This document shows positions 1-4,170 of a stretch of DNA of 5,697 nt, piece by piece (the first letter of the stretch is position 1; every line of letters starts with the position of its first letter). The DNA comes from an uncultured Collinsella sp. (lineage in GTDB: Bacteria > Actinomycetota > Coriobacteriia > Coriobacteriales > Coriobacteriaceae), in the NCBI GenBank assembly GCA_900545835.1, contig URBB01000116.1, forward strand, positions 1-5,697. Direction: 5' to 3'. The notes under the pieces are model-generated. The model did no database searches. It saw only the letters and a program-made list of their open reading frames with translations, and was not told the origin of the DNA. Made by a program: the position numbers and the translations under genes.

Positions 1-65
1 TTTTTAGTGCCCTCGGATTGGGTCATAGTGTCTGTCGTTGCCAAAACATCGGCGCTTCCGTTGTT

Positions 66-139
66 GGCGCTTGGGGACGTTCCTTTTGTGGCACTTGGGG
101 ACGTTCCTTTTGTGCCGGCACTTTGGGACACTCCTTGCC
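66..139 (+). repeat. G-box repeat cluster, tandem copy plus two-box element
   Basis: Two 24-base tandem units (67-90 and 91-114) differ at one base. Each contains GGGGACGTTCCTTTTGTG. A third degenerate box TGGGACACTC (124-133) follows 17 bases after the second GGGGACGTTC (97-106). The spacer contains the perfect palindrome GTGCCGGCAC (112-121). Box flanks pair: GGCAC (90-94) with GTGCC (112-116), and GGCA (117-120) with TGCC (136-139). From 97 to 138 this matches 3132-3173 at 37 of 42 bases. No open reading frame with a ribosome binding site is seen in 1-299. Confidence 0.85.
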
Positions 140-167
140 ATTGGTGCAAAGTAACCTGCCCCCATTG

Positions 168-193
168 CGCTGAGCGGCGTGTGCCGTTAAGCG
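168..193. other. Imperfect hairpin upstream of the ade promoter
   Basis: Arms 168-178 and 183-193 pair at ten of eleven positions (one G-T wobble, one G/A mismatch at 172/189) around a four-base GTGT loop. Additional CC/GG pairing is possible further out (162-163 with 198-199). There is no T-run on either side, so it is not a clear terminator. It lies between the repeat at 66-139 and the ade promoter. Function is unknown. Confidence 0.35.
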
Positions 194-202
194 GAGGGGC
201 GT

Positions 203-231
203 ATTGTTGACCCATCGTTTGGGCATACAAT
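203..231. promoter_or_regulatory. Interrupted dyad over the ade promoter (operator candidate)
   Basis: The layout is ATTGT-N3-CCCA-N5-TGGG-N3-ACAAT, symmetric about base 217: 203-207 pairs with 227-231 and 211-214 with 220-223. The dyad spans both predicted promoter hexamers, the position expected of a repressor operator. The regulator is unknown, and no regulator gene is in the window. Confidence 0.4.
204..231 (+). promoter_or_regulatory. Probable sigma-70-type promoter of ade
   Basis: A good -10 hexamer TACAAT (226-231, five of six matches to TATAAT) is preceded at 16 bases by a weak -35 TTGTTG (204-209). A better-looking TTGACC at 207-212 is only 13 bases away. Transcription would begin near 238, giving a leader of about 60 bases before the ade start at 300. 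The -35 is weak, which fits a regulated promoter or one needing an activator. No experimental support. Confidence 0.45.
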
Positions 232-243
232 GGCTATTAGCTT

Positions 244-279
244 GCTGCGGTGAAGGCCTGTCCGCTCCGCAGCTGTTTT
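244..279 (+). other. Stem-loop in the ade leader
   Basis: GCTGCGG (244-250) pairs perfectly with CCGCAGC (267-273) around a 16-base loop, followed by TGTTTTC (274-280). It lies inside the predicted 5' leader, between promoter and ribosome binding site. A GC stem plus a short T-rich tail resembles a weak attenuator, but the T-run is only four bases. No known purine riboswitch consensus is apparent and the leader seems too short for one. Confidence 0.35.
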
Positions 280-287
280 CTACGGTT

Positions 288-294
288 AAAGGAG
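288..294 (+). promoter_or_regulatory. Ribosome binding site of ade
   Basis: AAAGGAG lies five bases before the ATG at 300. It decides the start: the same frame is open upstream to a TTG at 204, which has no comparable site, and another ATG at 296 is followed by a stop after four codons. Confidence 0.85.
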
Positions 295-299
295 TATGT

Positions 300-2120
300 A
301 TGTCCGTTGAGGTCATGAGGTCTGTGATCGATGCTGCCGAGGGGCGCGTGCCCGTCGACACGCTGTTTACCAATGCGCAGATTGTCGACGTGTATGGCCA
401 GCGCGTGGCGCCCGGTAGCGTTGCCGTCAAGGACGGCGTAATCGTCGGCGTGCTCTACGACGGTCGCGACGATGCCGCTGGCACCTACGAGGCAACTGAG
501 GTCATCGACTGCCAGGGTCGCTATCTCGCTCCCGGTTTTATTGACGGGCATCTGCATATCGAGTCTTCGAACATCCGTCCCGCCGAGTATGCTCGCATGG
601 CCGCGACGCGCGGTACTACCACCGCCATTGCCGACAGCCACGAGATTGCCAATGTTGCCGGTCTCGACGGCTTGCGCTTTATGATCGAGGACGGCCGCCG
701 CGCACCCATCTCCATCAAGTACATGATGCCTTCGTGCGTGCCCGCGCTGCCCGACGAGCAGGCCGGTGCCGTGATTACCGCCGCCGATATGCAGGAGTTT
801 TTTGCCGAGCATCCGGGCGATGTCTTTGGCCTGGGCGAAATGATGAACCTGCCGGGCGTCTTTATGGCTGACTCTGAGACCTGTGCTCGCATCGATGCTG
901 CCAACCAGACGCCGTCCAAGCAGGTCGACGGCCATGCGCCGCTCGTTGCCGGTAAGGACCTCAACGCTTATGCCGCAGCGGGCATTATCGCCGACCACGA
1001 GTCGACGATTCCCGAGGAGGCGCTCGACAAGCTGTCCCGCGGCATGTATGTGATGCTGCGTGAGGGCACGTGCAGCCACGACCTGGCCAACCTGTCTCCG
1101 ATGCTGTTGGAGAATCCTTCCCGTGCCCGCCGCTGCTGCTTTGCGACCGACGACCGCGCTCCCTCCGATGCGCTTTCGACCGGTATGATCGACAACGCCT
1201 GCCGCGTGGCGATTGAGGCCGGTATCGACCCCGTGGTCGCTATCTCCATGGCGTCCCTCTCCACGGCCGAGGCGTTTGGCCTGGACCACGGTTGCCGCGA
1301 CCCGCACGAACTGCGTGGCGCCATCGCCCCGGGCAAGCGTGCCGACCTGCTGGTGCTCAATGACCTGACGTTTGCCACGGCTCCGCATCGCGTATATGCC
1401 GCCGGTGCTCTGGTGGCGCAGGACGGCACCTTTGTGGGCGAGATTGCACCCGAGATGGCCGAGGTTGCGGCCCTTGCCGATGAGCTGCGCGCTTCCGTTA
1501 AACTGCCGAAGCTATCGCTCGACGTGTTCGACTATGCCTTTAAGCCGGGCGAGGCTGTGATTGACGTGGTGCCGGGTAAGGCCATCACGGGTATGGTCCG
1601 TCCCGAGACTGACGAGGACTTGCGTCGCATTATGCTGATTGAGCGCCATGGCCGCGGCGTGTCGCTGCAGGCCGAGGGCGTCGATGGCGATGGCCCCGCT
1701 GGCCTGAGCCTGGTCGGCAAGCACATCGGTCGAGGCTGGGTGCGCGGTTTCACTATCACGGGCGGCGCCATTGCCTCCACGATCGGCCACGACTCGCACA
1801 ACGTGTGCGTGGTGGGCGACAACGCCGCCGATATGATGGCCGCTGTTGAGGCCGTGGGCCAGGGTGGTCACGTGCTAGTGCGCAACGGCGAGGTCGTGGC
1901 GCGCATTCCGCTGGCGCTCGGTGGCCTTATGAGCGAAGGCGCGGCCGAGGACGTTGCTGCGCAGCACGACGACTTTATGGTCAAGGCGCGCGCCATGGGT
2001 ATTGAGCCGCCGCTCGACCCCATCATGGGCATCATTTTCCTGCCCCTGCCGGTCATCCCGACGCTCCGCATCCGCCCCGAGGGCATGTTCGACGTTACAA
2101 CCTTCACCTATGCCGACTAG
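300..2120 (+). CDS. ade: Adenine deaminase
   Basis: Hydrolyses adenine to hypoxanthine and ammonia in cytoplasmic purine salvage. The 606-residue protein is near the usual family size (about 580-600). It has an N-terminal amidohydrolase barrel (roughly 65-360) with the metal-binding HxH at H84/H86 (PGFIDGHLHIESS), DSHE at 112-115, GLGE at 177-180, GHAP at 211-214, DHES at 232-235 and TDD at 283-285. The adenine-deaminase C-terminal domain (about 400-606) includes GHDSHN (496-501) and LPVIPTLRIRPEGMFDV (583-599). The ATG at 300 is chosen because AAAGGAG at 288-294 lies five bases upstream. The frame stays open back to a TTG at 204, but those codons overlap the likely promoter and leader. One mild oddity is that the family's usual DPHE reads DSHE here. 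The stop codon TAG is also the first three bases of a dispersed repeat. Identity is secure; the exact start is very likely. Confidence 0.95.
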   Translation: MSVEVMRSVIDAAEGRVPVDTLFTNAQIVDVYGQRVAPGSVAVKDGVIVGVLYDGRDDAAGTYEATEVIDCQGRYLAPGFIDGHLHIESSNIRPAEYARMAATRGTTTAIADSHEIANVAGLDGLRFMIEDGRRAPISIKYMMPSCVPALPDEQAGAVITAADMQEFFAEHPGDVFGLGEMMNLPGVFMADSETCARIDAANQTPSKQVDGHAPLVAGKDLNAYAAAGIIADHESTIPEEALDKLSRGMYVMLREGTCSHDLANLSPMLLENPSRARRCCFATDDRAPSDALSTGMIDNACRVAIEAGIDPVVAISMASLSTAEAFGLDHGCRDPHELRGAIAPGKRADLLVLNDLTFATAPHRVYAAGALVAQDGTFVGEIAPEMAEVAALADELRASVKLPKLSLDVFDYAFKPGEAVIDVVPGKAITGMVRPETDEDLRRIMLIERHGRGVSLQAEGVDGDGPAGLSLVGKHIGRGWVRGFTITGGAIASTIGHDSHNVCVVGDNAADMMAAVEAVGQGGHVLVRNGEVVARIPLALGGLMSEGAAEDVAAQHDDFMVKARAMGIEPPLDPIMGIIFLPLPVIPTLRIRPEGMFDVTTFTYAD

Positions 2121-2164
2121 TCATCGGGGACGTTCTTAAACGACTAATCGTCGGGGACACTCTT
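2118..2164 (+). repeat. Two-box repeat element fused to the ade stop codon
   Basis: GGGGACGTTC (2126-2135) and GGGGACACTC (2153-2162) are separated by 17 bases. TAGTC (2118-2122) pairs with GACTA (2142-2146) around the first box. The element matches the minus-strand copy at 3186-3232 at 43 of 47 bases. Its first three bases are the ade stop codon, so it begins exactly where translation ends. No ordinary terminator is visible for ade between here and 2326. Confidence 0.85.
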
Positions 2165-2227
2165 TGGCGGGCTGCCTGACGTCGCGACCGTGGGGCCTCT
2201 GGCGCGCGTGAGCTATTTGCTAGGTCC

Positions 2228-2256
2228 TTGTAACGTTTGCGCCCGCGGAGTCTTAT
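2228..2256 (+). promoter_or_regulatory. Weak candidate promoter of the first HAD gene
   Basis: TTGTAA (2228-2233) and TCTTAT (2251-2256) each match four of six consensus bases, with an ideal 17-base spacer. Start near 2263 would place the transcript's 5' end inside the left arm of the hairpin at 2260-2321. This is the best pair seen in 2165-2326, but it is weak. Confidence 0.3.
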
Positions 2257-2259
2257 TTG

Positions 2260-2324
2260 AGCTCCCTTTGGGTACGGTGATTTTGGATATACGTCCGATT
2301 CCATCAAGCCCGAAGGGAGCTTTT
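2260..2324 (+). promoter_or_regulatory. Leader hairpin hiding the Shine-Dalgarno of the first HAD gene
   Basis: AGCTCCCTT (2260-2268) pairs perfectly with AAGGGAGCT (2313-2321). Pairing continues inward through 2273/2308 with two G-T wobbles, for 14 pairs in all. The right arm contains the Shine-Dalgarno AAGGGAG (2313-2319) and is followed by TTTT (2321-2324). The 34-base loop holds a smaller stem (2283-2287 with 2294-2298). The structure would either block ribosome binding or act as a weak terminator. It matches no riboswitch class I recognise. Confidence 0.45.
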
Positions 2325-2326
2325 CT

Positions 2327-3121
2327 ATGTTTAAACTGATTGCATCCGATATGGACGGCACACTGCTTGACGAAAACGGCCAGGTGCCTCCCGAGACCTA
2401 CGAACTGATTCTGGCGCTACACGAGCATGGCGTGCATTTCGCTGCATCGTCAGGTCGTCGCTACGATCGCCTGTGCGAGTTCTTTGCGCCCGTTCGCGAC
2501 AAGATGGACTTTGTCGCCGCTAACGGCGCCCAAGTCTACGCCGACGGTAAGATGGTAGACCGTGAGGTGTATTCCCACCTGGCGATTCGAAGGCTCGCCC
2601 AAGCCGTCAGGACGTTTCCCAATCTGCATCTTGCGCTCTTTGACCGAACCAAGTCCTTCCTGCTCGATGACGAGTGCAAGTTCGTGCGTGAGGTCGATAA
2701 GGACCTTCCCAATGCCGAGCGCATTTGGGAGCTGCCCGATCCCAGCGTAAATATCATCAAGGCGAGTATCTTTTGCGATGACTGTGCCGTTATGGACAGT
2801 GCCTACGTACTGCAACGCGAGCTTGGCCAGCTCTTTACCTTTGCGCCTTCTGGAAACGCATGGATCGATGCCATGCAGCCCGGTGTGTCGAAAGCCTCGG
2901 GAATCGAGCAGCTCATGGAGCACTATGGCGTCGAACGCGACGAGGTCATGGCGTTTGGCGACTCGATGAACGACTACGAGATCATTCGCTTTGTCGGCAC
3001 GGGCTGCGCGATGGAAAACGCGCGTCCCGCGCTCAAAGCGGTGGCCGATCGCGTGGTGGGTTGTAATCGCGACCACGCCGTCCAGCAGGAGCTCCGTCGC
3101 GTGCTGGAGAGTCTCGCTTAA
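2327..3121 (+). CDS. Cof-type HAD-IIB family phosphatase (first copy)
   Basis: A 264-residue cytoplasmic hydrolase of the Cof/HAD subfamily IIB, whose members dephosphorylate sugar phosphates, nucleotides or cofactor intermediates. The true substrate cannot be read from the sequence. All four HAD motifs are present: motif I DMDGT with nucleophile D8 and acid/base D10; motif II S42 in SSGR; motif III K189 in SKASG; motif IV GDSMND at 211-216. The stretch from about 80 to 185 fits the type IIB cap. Length is normal for the family (about 260-290). The start has AAGGGAG at 2313-2319, seven bases upstream of ATG. That ribosome binding site is itself the 3' arm of a long potential hairpin, so translation may be controlled. 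The gene is followed after one base by a repeat element and is convergent with a second Cof-type gene. Confidence 0.93.
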   Translation: MFKLIASDMDGTLLDENGQVPPETYELILALHEHGVHFAASSGRRYDRLCEFFAPVRDKMDFVAANGAQVYADGKMVDREVYSHLAIRRLAQAVRTFPNLHLALFDRTKSFLLDDECKFVREVDKDLPNAERIWELPDPSVNIIKASIFCDDCAVMDSAYVLQRELGQLFTFAPSGNAWIDAMQPGVSKASGIEQLMEHYGVERDEVMAFGDSMNDYEIIRFVGTGCAMENARPALKAVADRVVGCNRDHAVQQELRRVLESLA

Positions 3122-3122
3122 T

Positions 3123-3173
3123 CCGGCAGATGGGGACGTTCCTTTTCTGCCGGCAGTGGGGGACAGTCCTTGC
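3123..3173 (+). repeat. Two-box repeat element, left half of the mirror pair
   Basis: GGGGACGTTC (3132-3141), 17 bases, GGGGACAGTC (3159-3168). The spacer carries the perfect palindrome CTGCCGGCAG (3147-3156). CCGGCAGA (3123-3130) pairs with TCTGCCGG (3146-3153), leaving the first box in a 15-base loop. It is the same class as the copy at 97-138. It begins one base after the stop codon of the first HAD gene (3119-3121). Confidence 0.85.
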
Positions 3174-3224
3174 AGCTTTTTCGCGAAGACTGTCCCCAAC
3201 GACTAGTCGTTTAAGAACGTCCCC
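3132..3224. repeat. Nested inverted repeat between convergent genes
   Basis: Two perfect 10-base inverted pairs share one centre at 3178. The outer pair is 3132-3141 with 3215-3224, the inner pair 3159-3168 with 3188-3197, and both intervals between inner and outer arms are 17 bases. The inner pair has a 19-base loop containing TTCGCGAA (3180-3187). It fills the whole gap between convergent genes and may act as a two-way transcription end, although there is no terminal T-run. Confidence 0.8.
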
Positions 3225-3243
3225 AATGACTACCCAACGACTA
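3186..3243 (-). repeat. Two-box repeat element, right half of the mirror pair
   Basis: On the minus strand, GGGGACGTTC (3224-3215), 17 bases, GGGGACAGTC (3197-3188). The spacer holds the 14-base perfect palindrome AACGACTAGTCGTT (3198-3211). It is the same class as 2118-2164. An additional partial unit TAGTCGTTGGG (3243-3233 on the minus strand) precedes it, and that TAG is the stop codon of the second HAD gene. Confidence 0.85.
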
Positions 3244-4083
3244 AGCGAGGGCGGCCATGATGGTGCGGGCGACGCCGTCGTGGTCGTTGTCGTATTCGGT
3301 GATGGCGTCGGCGGCCTCGCGGTCTTCGGACTCGGCGTTGATCATGGCCATGCCGTGGCCCGCTGCCTGTAGCATGGGGATGTCGTTGATGTTGTCGCCG
3401 AACGCCCAGGCGTCGGCGAGACGCTCGCCCAGGTGCTCGCATAACCACGTGAGGGCCGTCCCCTTGGTGGCGCCCTCACCCATGACCTCGATATTCATGG
3501 CGTACGAACGCGTGACCTCAATGCCTCCGAGCGTGTCGAGCTCTGCTGCGATGGCGTCGCGATCGGCCGGGTCGTGCCAGTACATGGCGATGCGTTCGAG
3601 CGTCTCGACCTCGTCGATCTTGCTGTCGATATCCATGTCGATCGGTGTTCGTGTGCGCTTGAGCGAAGCCGCGATGTGGGGGTCGCCGCCACAGAACTCA
3701 TCCAGACGCCCGTATAGCGAGCGGGGGAGGAAGCACTGCCCATCCGCGAAGATATCGAAGGTCACATCGTGGCCGGCGGCAATGCGATGGATGCGGTGGG
3801 CAATGCCACGGTCGAGCGGACGGCTCAAGATGCACGTGGCGCGCGAGGCGTCGGTGGGCGTATCCTCGTCGAGCTGCCAGACGCTGGCGCCGTTGGCACA
3901 GACCGCGTAGTGTACGGCGGGGTGGGCGAGGATGGGCTCAAAGATGCCCGACAGCGGGCGCCCCGTGCAGGGCACAAACTCAATACCGCGGCGCGCAAGC
4001 TCGTCGAGCATCGCCCAGGTGGCGTCGCTCATCTGCTTATCGGTCGTCAGCAGCGTTCCATCCATATCGGAAAAAACAATCAT
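3241..4083 (-). CDS. Cof-type HAD-IIB family phosphatase (second copy)
   Basis: A 280-residue cytoplasmic HAD hydrolase, related in family but not closely similar to the convergent gene at 2327-3121. Motif I is SDMDGT with D6 and D8, motif II is T40 in CTGRP, motif III is K207 in ATKGTAL, and motif IV is GDNIND at 229-234. The cap domain occupies roughly 80-200. The substrate is unknown; sugar phosphates and pyridoxal phosphate are typical for the family. On the minus strand AAAGGG (complement of 4093-4098) lies nine bases before ATG. The gene sits downstream of citrate synthase on the same strand, with an intrinsic terminator between them, so it depends on terminator readthrough or on a promoter inside the gltA 3' region. 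Its TAG stop begins the flanking repeat TAGTCGTTGGG. Confidence 0.93.
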   Translation of the reverse strand: MIVFSDMDGTLLTTDKQMSDATWAMLDELARRGIEFVPCTGRPLSGIFEPILAHPAVHYAVCANGASVWQLDEDTPTDASRATCILSRPLDRGIAHRIHRIAAGHDVTFDIFADGQCFLPRSLYGRLDEFCGGDPHIAASLKRTRTPIDMDIDSKIDEVETLERIAMYWHDPADRDAIAAELDTLGGIEVTRSYAMNIEVMGEGATKGTALTWLCEHLGERLADAWAFGDNINDIPMLQAAGHGMAMINAESEDREAADAITEYDNDHDGVARTIMAALA

Positions 4084-4108
4084 TCGATGCAGCCCTTTCT
4101 GCTGGCAT

Positions 4109-4147
4109 AAAAAGCGTGGCCGAGGGCGGTGATGCCCTGGCCACGCT
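4109..4147 (-). terminator. Intrinsic terminator of gltA
   Basis: Read on the minus strand, a near-perfect stem is followed by TTTTT. The outer arms 4113-4121 and 4139-4147 pair over nine bases (AGCGTGGCC with GGCCACGCT). After a one-base bulge at 4122, arms 4123-4127 and 4134-4138 pair over five more (AGGGC with GCCCT), leaving a six-base loop at 4128-4133. The T-run is the complement of 4109-4113. This is a textbook rho-independent terminator for citrate synthase. It has no T-run on the plus strand, so it acts in one direction. It ends only about 10 bases before the Shine-Dalgarno of the next gene. Confidence 0.92.
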
Positions 4148-4170
4148 CGAGTTCTATAACGGTCCGCGTC

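Noticed and set aside
66..139. CRISPR array
   Set aside because: Only two near-identical 24-base units in direct contact, with no unique spacers and no cas genes.
7..210. Small open frame (67 codons) across the 66-139 repeat
   Set aside because: Its internal repeat (ALGDVPFV twice) simply reflects the 24-base tandem DNA repeat. It has no ribosome binding site, and the frame ends in the ade promoter.
204..299. 32-codon N-terminal extension of adenine deaminase from a TTG start
   Set aside because: It has no Shine-Dalgarno, overlaps the -35/-10 region and leader stem, and the ATG at 300 has an excellent ribosome binding site.
244..299. Purine riboswitch ahead of ade
   Set aside because: The leader of about 60 bases contains a single simple stem and does not show the three-way junction or conserved loops of the purine class.
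237..1388. Long open frame (383 codons) antisense to ade
   Set aside because: Low-complexity, His/Arg/Gly-rich translation typical of the reverse strand of a GC-rich gene, with no ribosome binding site or recognisable motif. It overlaps a certain gene.
2165..2227. Terminator directly after ade
   Set aside because: The segment is GC-rich with small palindromes, but I found no stem followed by a T-run; any termination role would fall to the repeat element itself.
2450..3199. Open frame of 249 codons antisense to the first HAD gene, and a 217-codon frame at 3257-3910 antisense to the second
   Set aside because: Both are shadows of well-identified genes with all HAD motifs. The translations resemble no protein family.
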